This document shows positions 20,301 to 28,140 of a DNA stretch of 64,000 nt, in pieces (position 1 is the stretch's first letter; the number at the start of each line of letters is the position of its first letter). The position numbers were made by a program, and so were the translations under genes. Origin of the DNA: Seonamhaeicola sp. S2-3 (GTDB lineage Bacteria > Bacteroidota > Bacteroidia > Flavobacteriales > Flavobacteriaceae); NCBI RefSeq assembly GCF_001971785.1, contig NZ_CP019389.1, positions 2,305,001 to 2,369,000 of the forward strand. Direction: 5' to 3'. The notes beneath the pieces were generated by a model. That model had not been told where the DNA came from. It did not search any database and saw only the letters and a program-made list of their open reading frames with translations.

Positions 20301-20839
20301 CTTCCGTTTCGGGAGATTATGTCTTTCATCAAAATGGAAACAAAATAACTAAAACGATTTCTGTTGAAGACATAACACTTCAAAAGGATTGGAACTTACA
20401 GTTTGAAAAAGGCTGGGATACGCCTGAAGCGATTCAACTTCCAGAATTAAAATCTTTAACAAGTTTAGAGAATAAAGCTATTCAGCATTATTCAGGAACC
20501 ATGACGTATTCAAAATCATTTCAACTAGAAGAAATAGTTAAACATACAATTTTAGATTTAGGGGAGGTGGCTAACATTGCAGAAGTATGGTGTAATGGTA
20601 AAAAAATAGGCGTAAAATGGGCCCCACCTTTTGTGTTTGATATTACAAAAGCAATTCAAAAAGGCAAAAATACTTTAGAAATAAAGATAACCAATACGTG
20701 GCGTAACCAGCTTATTTTTGATAATTTAAGAGCAAAAGATAATAAAAAAACATGGACTACGAGCCCTCCTAAAAAGGATGAAACTGAATTAGAAGATTCT
20801 GGTTTAATTGGTTCCGTGGTTCTTAAACTTGTTCATTAG
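17384..20839 (+). CDS. GH106-family alpha-L-rhamnosidase, lipoprotein
   Basis: The 1151-residue protein is normal size for GH106. It has lipobox F-L-I-L-S-C and the N-terminal family start (R-P-E-T-W-F-H-L-N-G-N, then G-L-Q-G-V-H-L-F-N-K-A-G). The barrel follows (N-C-P-G-W-S-M-T-G-G-P-W; D-S-W-E-S-H-V-P-T-W-T; Y-T-E-G-A-G-G-E). H-T-F-S-H-T-P-Q-T is near residue 645. The C-terminal beta-sandwich resembles a GH2 sugar-binding domain (L-D-L-G-E-V-A-N-I-A-E-V-W-C-N-G-K). GH106 enzymes remove alpha-L-rhamnose with a calcium ion. It is divergent from the lyase gene and has its own CAGGATA-type promoter. A second GH106-like gene starts at 63085. Confidence 0.85.
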   Translation: MDKILNIFLVFLILSCQSKHREKLVKEPEIAFNELSENFKSPANKYRPETWFHLNGNNISKEGLTLDLEAIKEAGLQGVHLFNKAGRPYPNVKPIEILSPEWEDMIRHAANECKRLGLKFTMQNCPGWSMTGGPWVPVEEAQREVVETVYYVSGKQIFNDILEIDSLYHTPDYNYQDIQVLAFPTPEGDDTPPFKPTLIETNNTAVPWKDIFNPDAKIIVTRKTTRLDQPLNTYRKQGISKVNNQDSWVKTTFDSPITLRTIQLPQLRHIIMGTQYPQVDVAIKVEALIDNKLTEITTVNIPDANWNDRRKHLTLAIPETTSNKFVFTFKGTHTIAPEVIRLSAKPKLHNHEAKAAKVLRRLEKDVQYAYNEKTFINLNDIVNLTDKMNSEGKLNWEVPEGRWTVVRFGHINMRLTNKPAVPEATGWESSKLDKVAIENHLRKGMIGNLIKEGGPIGDGKLQGLLIDSWESHVPTWTMHSEDMFKEFENRRGYSMKKYLPATMGYIIESPKVTAKFLRDLRHTMDDLFIDNFFKHFATVAHDMGVEVYTEGAGGEVLPIDPMRYYGVSDNPMTEFWYPSAPSAQNEYAKPIYNAASATHLYNKPILAAEACTQVGVKWDEHPFSVKYLIDYNFAKGVNHLVFHTFSHTPQTNVQPGSSFGGNIGFPLVREQTWWKYMSNWTDYLTRNQYVLQQGEYVADVLRYYGDHYERPPFDLDYFPKGYRFDYLNAEILHDKVSVKNGRIHVKGAGDYQIITLRDSRQMLLSTIKKLKTLVEAGAVILGDKPVDSPSLMDDENDLITLRAIADELWDNTESGVKQVGKGKVYWGKTLEEVFKEEHIAPDVIVPKDLDINWIHRETADAHIYFVASKHKKPIDVAVSFRVNNLSPEIWDAFTGEQKDAMVWSRENNRTNVTLSLPESGSAIVVFSKEDKTALASKVTLNEQVILNSKTGWFKIHDVADFPKLSRKGNVFVASVSGDYVFHQNGNKITKTISVEDITLQKDWNLQFEKGWDTPEAIQLPELKSLTSLENKAIQHYSGTMTYSKSFQLEEIVKHTILDLGEVANIAEVWCNGKKIGVKWAPPFVFDITKAIQKGKNTLEIKITNTWRNQLIFDNLRAKDNKKTWTTSPPKKDETELEDSGLIGSVVLKLVH

Positions 20840-20919
20840 TACGAGAGCTTTTATAGATGATATATTATCCATAGATTGTGTTTGTCTTTTAAGAAATCTA
20901 GAAGATATGTTTAGAATTA

Positions 20920-20964
20920 CAGGATAAATCAGGATAGTTATAATTCACACTTAGCTTACTTTTA
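20920..20964 (+). promoter_or_regulatory. CAGGATA-class operator-promoter for the 20991 operon
   Basis: Two perfect CAGGATA heptamers (20920-20926 and 20930-20936) lie exactly 10 bp apart. The -7 element TACTTTTA (20957-20964) starts 21 bp after the second. The ATG at 20991 follows by about 26 bp. This is the clearest copy of the motif in the window. Confidence 0.8.
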
Positions 20965-20990
20965 CACATACAATTAACACCAATTTCTAA

Positions 20991-22907
20991 ATGAAAAGAC
21001 GTAATTTTATTCAACTATCAACCCTAGCAGGAGTAGGTATGTCTCTACCTATAGCCGGATTATTAAACGCGTGTTCAAATCATTCAGAACATTCACTAGA
21101 ATTTAAAAACTTAATTTCTAGTCTGTTAAAAGATTGGTGCGATGGGATGCTTAAAGTTCAAATTAACAATCCGTCTAATTTAGAAGAACATGGAGCTTTA
21201 GATTGTCCATCATGTGATCATATTCATGGGAGATGTATGGATGCAGTCTATCCGTTTTTATATATGGCAGATAAAACTGGAGAAGAAAAATATTTAGAAG
21301 GTGCTAAATTAGTAATGACTTGGGCTGAGAATAACGTCTCGCAAGAGAATGGTGCATGGACTGTAATTAGAAACCCAAAATCATGGAAAGGTATTACAGT
21401 TTTTGGAGCCATTGCATTGGCAGAAGCCTTACATTACCACGGTCATGTTTTAGACAAAGAAACCCGTTTGGCGTGGACCAAGCGTCTTGAAAAAGCAGGA
21501 CAATATATTTACGATACGTTTACTATAGACTTTACAAACATTAACTATCCAGGAACAGCAGTTTATGGATTGAATTTAATAGGTGATGTTCTAAATAGAG
21601 AAGACTTTAAAGCAAAGAGCAAAACCCTAGCTTCTGAAGTTAAAGCCTATTTTACACCCAATGAAGGTTTGTTGTTTGGCGAATGTAAAAAGAGCTCTAG
21701 TAAGTTAAGTGAAAAAGGATTGCATGGTGTTGATTTAGGTTACAATGTAGAAGAAACCTTGAACAGTTTAGTAATGTATGCGCTTAAAGAAAAAGATGAA
21801 GAGTTGCTACAAATCGTTACAAAATCGTTAAATAGTCATTTAGAATTTATGTTACCAGATGGCGCATGGGATAACAGTTGGGGTAACCGTATGTACAAAT
21901 GGAGTTATTGGGGTAGTAGAACTTGTGATGGTAGCCAACCCGCATTTGCAATGATGGCACATATAAATTCAGCATTTGGTACAGCTGCGGTTAAAAATAC
22001 AGAATTATTAAAAGCGTGTACCTCAGATGGTTTAATTCATGGAGGCCCACATTTTGTTGAAGCAGGAGTTCCACCCTGTGTACACCATACCTTTACACAT
22101 GCTAAACCCTTAGCTTCACTATTAGATCATTGGGAACATTTACCCGAAATCAATAAAAATTCTAGTTTACCAAGAACTACAGCAGATGGTATTAAACACT
22201 TTAAAGATTTAGATGTTTACCTTTTTGCAAGAGGTGATTGGAGAGGAACTGTAAGTGCTTATGATGCAGAATACCATTATAAATACGATTACCGACAAGC
22301 ATCAGGTGGAGCTTTAGGGGTATTGTATCATAACAAAGTAGGCTTGTTATGTGCTGCAAGTATGGCAAAGTATCATTTAGTTGAAAAAAATAATCAACAA
22401 CCACAACCAGGTAAAGATATTTGCTTAACACCACGTATAGAGACCTTTAAAAACGGTGTTTGGTACACAAATTTATATGATTTGCCTGCTACTGTATCTT
22501 CAAAAGATGAAAGTGGAATAATTAAACTACTGGCAGATGTTAAATTGAAAAATGTAGATAGAGATGTAGTTGAAGGTACGGCTTCAGCATTTGATATTGC
22601 TTACAAGTGTTCTGCCAATAAAACAGAAATTAAGGTTAGTACCAAACAAGAAATTAAAGAGCAAACTGCTTTTGTGTTGCCAATTATTTCCCCTTCAAAA
22701 GAAGAGGTAATAAATATTAGTGAAAATGAAATAACCATTCAAAAACCAGAAGGTTTAGTAACAATTAAAGCAACCGCTCCAATTAAAACCAAAGAATTAG
22801 CAGGAAAGCGAACCTTTAATATGGTACCAGGTGTTGAAGCGTTACCTTTAGAAGTGTTTTTTGAAGAAGGGCAAGGTGAGTTGAGTATTGATATATTTGT
22901 AAGTTAG
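20991..22907 (+). CDS. Exported toroid-type protein, candidate polysaccharide lyase
   Basis: The 638-residue protein starts with a twin-arginine-like and lipoprotein-like signal (M-K-R-R-N-F-I-Q-L-S ... L-L-N-A-C-S). Residues ~45-400 look like an alpha-helical (alpha/alpha)n toroid: C-P-S-C-D-H-I-H-G-R-C-M-D-A-V-Y-P, then W-D-N-S-W-G-N-R-M-Y-K-W-S-Y-W-G-S-R and H-H-T-F-T-H-A-K. The C-terminal ~240 residues are beta-rich, with Y-H-Y-K-Y-D-Y-R-Q-A-S-G-G near residue 427. This toroid plus beta-sandwich layout is shared by several lyase families (heparinase II/III-type; PL40 ulvan lyases are a candidate). The Tyr/His-rich motifs are compatible with lyase chemistry. I do not recognise the exact family. 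It is the first gene after a strong CAGGATA promoter, with an esterase gene downstream. Confidence 0.55.
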   Translation: MKRRNFIQLSTLAGVGMSLPIAGLLNACSNHSEHSLEFKNLISSLLKDWCDGMLKVQINNPSNLEEHGALDCPSCDHIHGRCMDAVYPFLYMADKTGEEKYLEGAKLVMTWAENNVSQENGAWTVIRNPKSWKGITVFGAIALAEALHYHGHVLDKETRLAWTKRLEKAGQYIYDTFTIDFTNINYPGTAVYGLNLIGDVLNREDFKAKSKTLASEVKAYFTPNEGLLFGECKKSSSKLSEKGLHGVDLGYNVEETLNSLVMYALKEKDEELLQIVTKSLNSHLEFMLPDGAWDNSWGNRMYKWSYWGSRTCDGSQPAFAMMAHINSAFGTAAVKNTELLKACTSDGLIHGGPHFVEAGVPPCVHHTFTHAKPLASLLDHWEHLPEINKNSSLPRTTADGIKHFKDLDVYLFARGDWRGTVSAYDAEYHYKYDYRQASGGALGVLYHNKVGLLCAASMAKYHLVEKNNQQPQPGKDICLTPRIETFKNGVWYTNLYDLPATVSSKDESGIIKLLADVKLKNVDRDVVEGTASAFDIAYKCSANKTEIKVSTKQEIKEQTAFVLPIISPSKEEVINISENEITIQKPEGLVTIKATAPIKTKELAGKRTFNMVPGVEALPLEVFFEEGQGELSIDIFVS

Positions 22908-22921
22908 ATTAACTTTAATTT

Positions 22922-23012
22922 GGGCGTTACCCGCAAGGGGTCGGGCTTTACGTTGCAAGTCCTCGCACCTCCTACGTCGGGCTGTGGGCTTTTCACTGCA
23001 ATCCCTAACGCA
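22922..23012 (+). repeat. Dispersed structured repeat, copy 2 (91 bp)
   Basis: This is the second copy of the element at 11171-11268, in the same orientation and again between two same-strand genes. The end inverted repeats (GCGTTA / TAACGC) are kept. The inner hairpin is shorter here (ACCC-GCAA-GGGGT), so loop length varies while pairing persists. A 267 bp open frame reading through it is not a credible gene. Confidence 0.8.
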
Positions 23013-23106
23013 AGCATGAAACAAACCGTATATCTAATTTGGGTATCTGCTCATAAACATTTTGATATTAAAAACTATATGAATAAAAGGTGTAAGGTTA
23101 CAAAAA

Positions 23107-23982
23107 ATGAAAAAGAAGATAGCTCATACCATAGTTTTGTTATTCATAAGTGTTTTGTGTTTTTCACAAAACGGAAAAATTCATGAAAATCAAATTTTTA
23201 AAAGCAAAACCTTGTCAAAAGATGTTAAGTATAACATCTACTTACCTTCAGGGTATAACCAAGCCAAAGACCTGCCTGTACTGTATTATTTACATGGTTT
23301 TGGAGGGAATCACTTTTCATCATCAAAGTTTATAAAAATTGTAGATTCGTTAATAAGCAAACATAACTTTCCAAAATTAATAATTGTATCACCTAAGACT
23401 GATAAAACGTGGTATATGGATAATATCGAAGGAACTATAAAGTATAGTACTATGTTTATTAGTGAATTTATTCCGTTTATTAAAGAAAAATACGCTGTTA
23501 CAAATAGCCCAAAACAAACCATGATTGCAGGAAATTCTATGGGTGGATTTGGGGCACTTCGTTTTTCAATGTTATATCCAAATATTTTTGGAATATGTTT
23601 AGGTTTTCAATCTGCAATTGATACAGATTATCAATTTAAGAACATGCCAGAATCTGATTACCAAAAGTTTCATCAACATATTTATGGTAAAAAAGATACA
23701 AGAGATGCATATGTTAATGATTTTTTTTATAAAAATCAACCCCTATATATGGCTAAAGAATTAAGTGCAGAAGCCCTAAATAGTGTTAAATGGTATATTC
23801 AATGCTGTGATAATGATTATCATTCTGGTCCAAATGCAGAACTTCACATTGTATTTCGGAATAAAAAAGTAGAACATGAATATAGAGTTCTTGATGGAAA
23901 GCACAGTAATGAGTGTGTTACAAGAAGCTACAATGATGCTTTGAAATTCATTCAAAAAAATCTTTCAGGTAATTCTTTTTAA
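23107..23982 (+). CDS. Secreted alpha/beta-hydrolase esterase (esterase D / CE1-like)
   Basis: The 291-residue protein has a signal peptide ending near V-L-C-F-S-Q. The oxyanion-hole segment is Y-Y-L-H-G-F-G-G and the nucleophile elbow is A-G-N-S-M-G-G-F-G-A, with Ser144. The probable His lies in D-G-K-H-S-N-E-C near the C-terminus. Such esterases remove acyl or feruloyl groups from polysaccharides, or act on other esters. It sits 200 bp after the toroid gene with repeat copy 2 between them, so cotranscription is plausible but not certain. Substrate unknown. Confidence 0.82.
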   Translation: MKKKIAHTIVLLFISVLCFSQNGKIHENQIFKSKTLSKDVKYNIYLPSGYNQAKDLPVLYYLHGFGGNHFSSSKFIKIVDSLISKHNFPKLIIVSPKTDKTWYMDNIEGTIKYSTMFISEFIPFIKEKYAVTNSPKQTMIAGNSMGGFGALRFSMLYPNIFGICLGFQSAIDTDYQFKNMPESDYQKFHQHIYGKKDTRDAYVNDFFYKNQPLYMAKELSAEALNSVKWYIQCCDNDYHSGPNAELHIVFRNKKVEHEYRVLDGKHSNECVTRSYNDALKFIQKNLSGNSF

Positions 23983-24100
23983 AATACATTTTGAAACAGT
24001 AAAGTAAGAGGTTTATAGTTGGTGTATTGTTTTTAATAAGGTAAACCTCACTAAACACTATTAACTGTAAAGCATTCTATTTAATTTAAAAAGCGTATAA

Positions 24101-25294
24101 TCAAAGTAATATATCATTATTCCAAGACACAATTTTGTTGTTGTACATAGCATCTAACCCCATTTGAACACATATTGCTGTTTTGGATCCAGAAGTTATA
24201 TCAGATAGCGGTGTTTTGTTATTAATAATGGCAGATTTAAAATCTAATAAGGCTTGCTTGCTTGGGTTTAGGTGTTCAATATTAATATTATATCCTTTTG
24301 TTTTGTTCCACAAAGCAGTAGCTCCACTAACTCCGTCAACTTCTCCCATAACTTTATTTTTATTGCCCTCAGGGTAAAACCATGCATTTTGAGCATCAAT
24401 TATTATGGAGCCTTTATCTCCTAAAATTTTTATTTGATAACCATCTTTAGCGTTACTAGTAAGACAAGTGAATTTAGCTTTAATGCCATTAGGATAGGAA
24501 TATATAAGATGTACGTTGTCATAAGTTTCTCTGCCATCTTTCCAATAGTCTATACCGCCAACTCCCATAACTTGATTGGGGGTTTCTCCTAAAACCCAAT
24601 TCACAAAATCAATTTGATGAGAACATAATTCGGCCGTTAAACCTCCCGAGAATTCTTTATACATTCTCCAGTTAATGGCTTTTTCTAAGCTTGGGTCTGG
24701 TACTTTTCTTCTCCAATTACCATGTCTATTCCATTGACATTCAAAGGCAATAATATTTCCAACTTTTCCAGAGTGAATTAAATCTACTACATGAGTGTAT
24801 AGTCTAGAACTGTGGTACTGATGTCCTGTTTGAAAGATGGTTTTAGATTGCTTTGTTTTATTTACCAAGTGTTTAATATCATCATATCCTTTTGCTAATG
24901 TCTTTTCACAATACACATGTTTACCTGCTGCTATTGCATCAATTGCTATTTTGGCATGTGAGCTAAATGGTGTGGCTATAATTACAGCATCAACATCTTT
25001 GTTATCTAAAAGATCTTTATAGTTTTTATAGCCTTTAGGTTTTGTATTAGCTTTAGCTAAACCATTTTCTAATCTAAAAGGAATAATGTCAGAAGAAGCT
25101 ACAACTCTAACCCCATCAATATTATTAATTATTGATGTTAAACCTGTACCTCTTTGACCTGTTCCTATAACCCCTATATTAACAATACTGTTAGAATTAC
25201 TACTCGTTTTTGAAGTGATTCCAAATAATGAACTAGAGGTGATAATTCCAGCAGAAGCAATACCTGTATTTTTTATAAAAGTACGCCTTTTCAT
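24101..25294 (-). CDS. Exported Gfo/Idh/MocA oxidoreductase (twin-arginine signal), 1
   Basis: The 397-residue protein starts M-K-R-R-T-F-I-K-N-T-G, a twin-arginine signal, so the cofactor is probably bound before export. The Rossmann motif is G-V-I-G-T-G-Q-R-G-T-G. The family motif is Y-C-E-K-T-L in place of the usual E-K-P, and the catalytic-domain segment is E-L-C-S-H-Q-I-D. It is the last of three minus-strand genes, 3 bp after the 25298 gene. With DUF1080 and a second oxidoreductase it forms a set known from families that oxidise a sugar to a 3-keto form before C-O cleavage. The actual substrate is unknown. Confidence 0.87.
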   Translation of the reverse strand: MKRRTFIKNTGIASAGIITSSSLFGITSKTSSNSNSIVNIGVIGTGQRGTGLTSIINNIDGVRVVASSDIIPFRLENGLAKANTKPKGYKNYKDLLDNKDVDAVIIATPFSSHAKIAIDAIAAGKHVYCEKTLAKGYDDIKHLVNKTKQSKTIFQTGHQYHSSRLYTHVVDLIHSGKVGNIIAFECQWNRHGNWRRKVPDPSLEKAINWRMYKEFSGGLTAELCSHQIDFVNWVLGETPNQVMGVGGIDYWKDGRETYDNVHLIYSYPNGIKAKFTCLTSNAKDGYQIKILGDKGSIIIDAQNAWFYPEGNKNKVMGEVDGVSGATALWNKTKGYNINIEHLNPSKQALLDFKSAIINNKTPLSDITSGSKTAICVQMGLDAMYNNKIVSWNNDILL

Positions 25295-25297
25295 ATC

Positions 25298-26641
25298 TTA
25301 TAATTTTGGTTCCCAACCTGGTTCATATGTTCTAGACCAAAGTTTCATGGCTTCTCTGTCAAATATCTTACCAGAATTTTCATCAACGTTAAAACCTTTG
25401 TTAATTCGGTAAGAAATATTGGCATAATGTGTTAACATTTGAGAAATGGCACCAACTTCAATAGATGAGGTTAATTTTTCTTTTCCTCTAATTGCATTAA
25501 AAAAATTGGTAACATGACGAGTGGTTAGGTTGCCACCACCACCAAGCGCTAAACCGCTTTCAGTACCACCAGATTTATTTTCTTTTAAGAGGTTTCCTTT
25601 TAGGTCATATAATTCATAACCATCTCTGTCTACCATAACTAAACCTTTAGAACCATAAATAATAGTACCTCTTCCTCTTCCATATTTTTTATAAGCATTT
25701 CTGCTATCTCCATCCCATTGAATAACTCTATTGTTAGAAAATGTAAAGGTAGCTTCCATTTGGTCATACATTTCCCAGCCGTCATCCTTAAATTGTCTTT
25801 TATCAGCAATTACATCAACATATTCTGGGTATTTTACATCTAAAGCCCAACGAGCAATGTCAAGTTCATGAGTTGCATTATTTCCCATTTCAGCGGTTCC
25901 AAAATCCCATCCATACCAATGCCAATTGTAGTTCCATGTGTCATGAGTATAATCTTTTCTTGGAGATGGTCCTTGAAATAAATCCCAGTTTAATCCTTTT
26001 GGAGGATCTGCTTTTACAGGGTTAGGTACTTTTCCTCTTCTGTTTGTGTAAAAGGCTATAGCTCTGTATACATTTCCAATGATTCCATTGTGTATTTCTT
26101 TAATAATCTCTTGGCTTTCTAAAGAGGAACGTTGTTGGTTGCCCATTTGTACAATTTTATTATACTTTTTTTGAGCCGCTACTATAAGTTCATTTTCATG
26201 AGGATTATGGCTACAAGGTTTTTCTAGGTAAACGTGTTTGCCTTCCTGCATAGCCATGATGGCTCCAGGTGTGTGCCAATGGTCTGGTGTAGCCATAAAT
26301 ATAGCGTCTATGTTTTTATCATTGATTATGTTTCTAATGTCCATTTCGGAGGCAATTTTATAATCAATTTTTTCACCAACTTTAGATTTTGCTTTTTCTA
26401 TCTGACTAGGCATAACATCACATAGATATTTGAGGCGAACATTGTTTTCTTTGGCTGCTATTGCTTCAATAAAGGAAAAATAACGACGCCCAAGTCCTTG
26501 GATAGCTATATTAAGTCGGTCATTTGAGCCTATAATATTATTATAGCTTTTAGCAGACATGGCATTTGCTGTACCCACTAAACTAACACCTATTGCTGCT
26601 GTAGCAGTCTTTTTGATAAAACTTCTTCTATTGGTTTTCAT
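25298..26641 (-). CDS. Exported Gfo/Idh/MocA oxidoreductase (twin-arginine signal), 2
   Basis: The 447-residue protein has a twin-arginine signal (N-R-R-S-F-I-K-K-T) and a Rossmann start around I-A-I-Q-G-L-G-R-R-Y. The family signature is V-Y-L-E-K-P-C-S-H-N, followed by G-N-Q-Q-R-S and N-A-T-H-E-L-D-I-A-R. It resembles the GH109-like and glucose-fructose-oxidoreductase-like members that keep NAD(H) tightly bound. It lies 2 bp after the DUF1080 gene and 3 bp before the next oxidoreductase gene, so the three are almost certainly one transcript. GH109-type hydrolase activity by an NAD-dependent mechanism is an alternative to plain dehydrogenase activity. Confidence 0.87.
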   Translation of the reverse strand: MKTNRRSFIKKTATAAIGVSLVGTANAMSAKSYNNIIGSNDRLNIAIQGLGRRYFSFIEAIAAKENNVRLKYLCDVMPSQIEKAKSKVGEKIDYKIASEMDIRNIINDKNIDAIFMATPDHWHTPGAIMAMQEGKHVYLEKPCSHNPHENELIVAAQKKYNKIVQMGNQQRSSLESQEIIKEIHNGIIGNVYRAIAFYTNRRGKVPNPVKADPPKGLNWDLFQGPSPRKDYTHDTWNYNWHWYGWDFGTAEMGNNATHELDIARWALDVKYPEYVDVIADKRQFKDDGWEMYDQMEATFTFSNNRVIQWDGDSRNAYKKYGRGRGTIIYGSKGLVMVDRDGYELYDLKGNLLKENKSGGTESGLALGGGGNLTTRHVTNFFNAIRGKEKLTSSIEVGAISQMLTHYANISYRINKGFNVDENSGKIFDREAMKLWSRTYEPGWEPKL

Positions 26642-26643
26642 CT

Positions 26644-28026
26644 TTATTTTTTCTTTTGTTTAGGTACACGAATTTTTATATTTCTAAAAGATACTTTATC
26701 TCCGTGGTCTTGCAATAAAATTTGTCCTTTTTCCAATAAACCAAAATCAGGCCACTTTGCATATTTGCTTTCAGAAACTAATTTTAAAAATTCATCACTA
26801 CCACGCTCATATTCTAAAACTTTCACATCATTTATCCAGTGTTCTACATGGTTATTTATAGATTTAATGTAGGCCGTATTCCATTCACCAATAGGTTTAA
26901 TAGGTTTTTTAGGATCTGCCTTAATTAAATCGTATAAAGAGCATACCGTTCTACTGCCTTCGTGAGATCCTAGTTTTGCGTCGGGATGTAATTCATCATC
27001 TAAAATTTGATATTCTAATCCAATAGATGAACCAGGACCTTTGTTAATTTCGGTGTCAACATAGTATTTAATTCCGCTGTTTGCTCCAGGAGTTAATTTA
27101 AAGTCTACTTTTAGTTCAAAATTACTATAGTCTTTTATAGTTACTATATCTCCTCCTGCTGCAGATTCTTTTCCACCAGTATCAGCTACAATGAGTTCGC
27201 CATTTTCTATAGACCAGCCTTTATCTGGAAATTTGTCTAATTTGGCACCTCGCCATCCTTTGGTGGTTTTACCGTCCCAAAGCATTTTCCAGCCATCTCT
27301 TTTTTCTTGGTAGGTTAGGTTGTTTTTAGTAATTACTGGTTTAAGCGGGCTTTGGGTAGAATATTTATCCAAATCTGTAGTAAGAATTTTGGCATTTTTC
27401 CACAAAATTTGTTTGCCTATTTTTTCTTTATGTTTCCCAATACCATGAACTTGTAAACCTATAAATCCCGAAGCTGTCTTGTCATCAATTAAATAAGCTG
27501 CAGGTACGTTGTTTATCCAAGTTTTTATGGTATCTCCAATAGCTTCAACCCTAAAGTGGTTCCATTCATTTTGTTTAAAGGCTGCTTGTGCTTTGGGGTT
27601 GTTTACTAAAGGATTTAGCCATTTTCTTCTTTTTTCATCATAAATGCCGCCACTCCAAGCACGTTTTGATGGGTCTATTTCAACTTGATATCCATGAACA
27701 ATACCATCTTTATAATATGGGAGTGTATTACTTCTTATTTGAATTCCTGAGTTCATAGATGGGTCTACTTTAAAATCTATTTCAAAAATAAAATCGTCAT
27801 AAAAGGTATTTGTACATAGAAATGTGTTTGGAGAGTTATCTACTGTAGTCCCAATAATAGTGCCATTTTCATTTTTGTAGGTTGCGTTGCCGTTTTTAAT
27901 GTTCCAACCATCTAAGGAGTTGTTTGGGATTAAATTTACCCATGGAATTTCTTGTTCTTGTTTACCACATGAGCAAAATATTGAAGTGGTTAAAATTGAA
28001 ATAATAAATAATTTGAAGGGTTTCAT
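26644..28026 (-). CDS. Double DUF1080 (3-keto-disaccharide hydrolase-like) lipoprotein
   Basis: The 460-residue protein has lipobox I-F-C-S-C-G and two tandem DUF1080 jelly-roll domains. The first covers about residues 30-215 (L-D-G-W-N-I-K-N-G; F-I-F-E-I-D-F-K-V; S-G-I-Q-I-R-S). The second covers about 245-455 (D-G-K-T-T-K-G-W-R-G-A; F-E-L-K-V-D-F-K-L; S-G-I-K-Y-Y-V). DUF1080 proteins include hydrolases or lyases acting on 3-keto-glycosides. It is the first gene of the minus-strand operon, driven by a CAGGATA-type promoter. The tandem layout suggests two similar sites or one catalytic and one binding domain; this cannot be told from the sequence. Confidence 0.87.
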   Translation of the reverse strand: MKPFKLFIISILTTSIFCSCGKQEQEIPWVNLIPNNSLDGWNIKNGNATYKNENGTIIGTTVDNSPNTFLCTNTFYDDFIFEIDFKVDPSMNSGIQIRSNTLPYYKDGIVHGYQVEIDPSKRAWSGGIYDEKRRKWLNPLVNNPKAQAAFKQNEWNHFRVEAIGDTIKTWINNVPAAYLIDDKTASGFIGLQVHGIGKHKEKIGKQILWKNAKILTTDLDKYSTQSPLKPVITKNNLTYQEKRDGWKMLWDGKTTKGWRGAKLDKFPDKGWSIENGELIVADTGGKESAAGGDIVTIKDYSNFELKVDFKLTPGANSGIKYYVDTEINKGPGSSIGLEYQILDDELHPDAKLGSHEGSRTVCSLYDLIKADPKKPIKPIGEWNTAYIKSINNHVEHWINDVKVLEYERGSDEFLKLVSESKYAKWPDFGLLEKGQILLQDHGDKVSFRNIKIRVPKQKKK

Positions 28027-28074
28027 ATAGTTTTTGGTTTAATGAAAAAAGTATATTATTAAGGTAAAGTTAAT

Positions 28075-28119
28075 CAAAAATATTAAACATTATGAATGAA
28101 AGTAACCTGTAGTATCCTG
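28075..28119 (-). promoter_or_regulatory. CAGGATA-class operator-promoter for the DUF1080 operon
   Basis: On the minus strand CAGGATA (28119-28113) and CAGGTTA (28109-28103) are 10 bp apart. The -7 element TATTTTTG (28082-28075) starts 21 bp after the proximal repeat. It precedes the DUF1080 ATG at 28026 by about 50 bp. Confidence 0.78.
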
Positions 28120-28140
28120 AAAACAGAGGGGGTTTTATTT

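Noticed and set aside
22920-23186. 88-codon open frame starting in the repeat
   Set aside because: It begins inside the structured repeat and runs out of frame into the esterase gene, with no family-like residues.
24008-24049. Inverted repeat GAGGTTTA...TAAACCTC between convergent genes
   Set aside because: The 8 bp stem has a 26 nt loop and no T run, so it is too weak to call a terminator.
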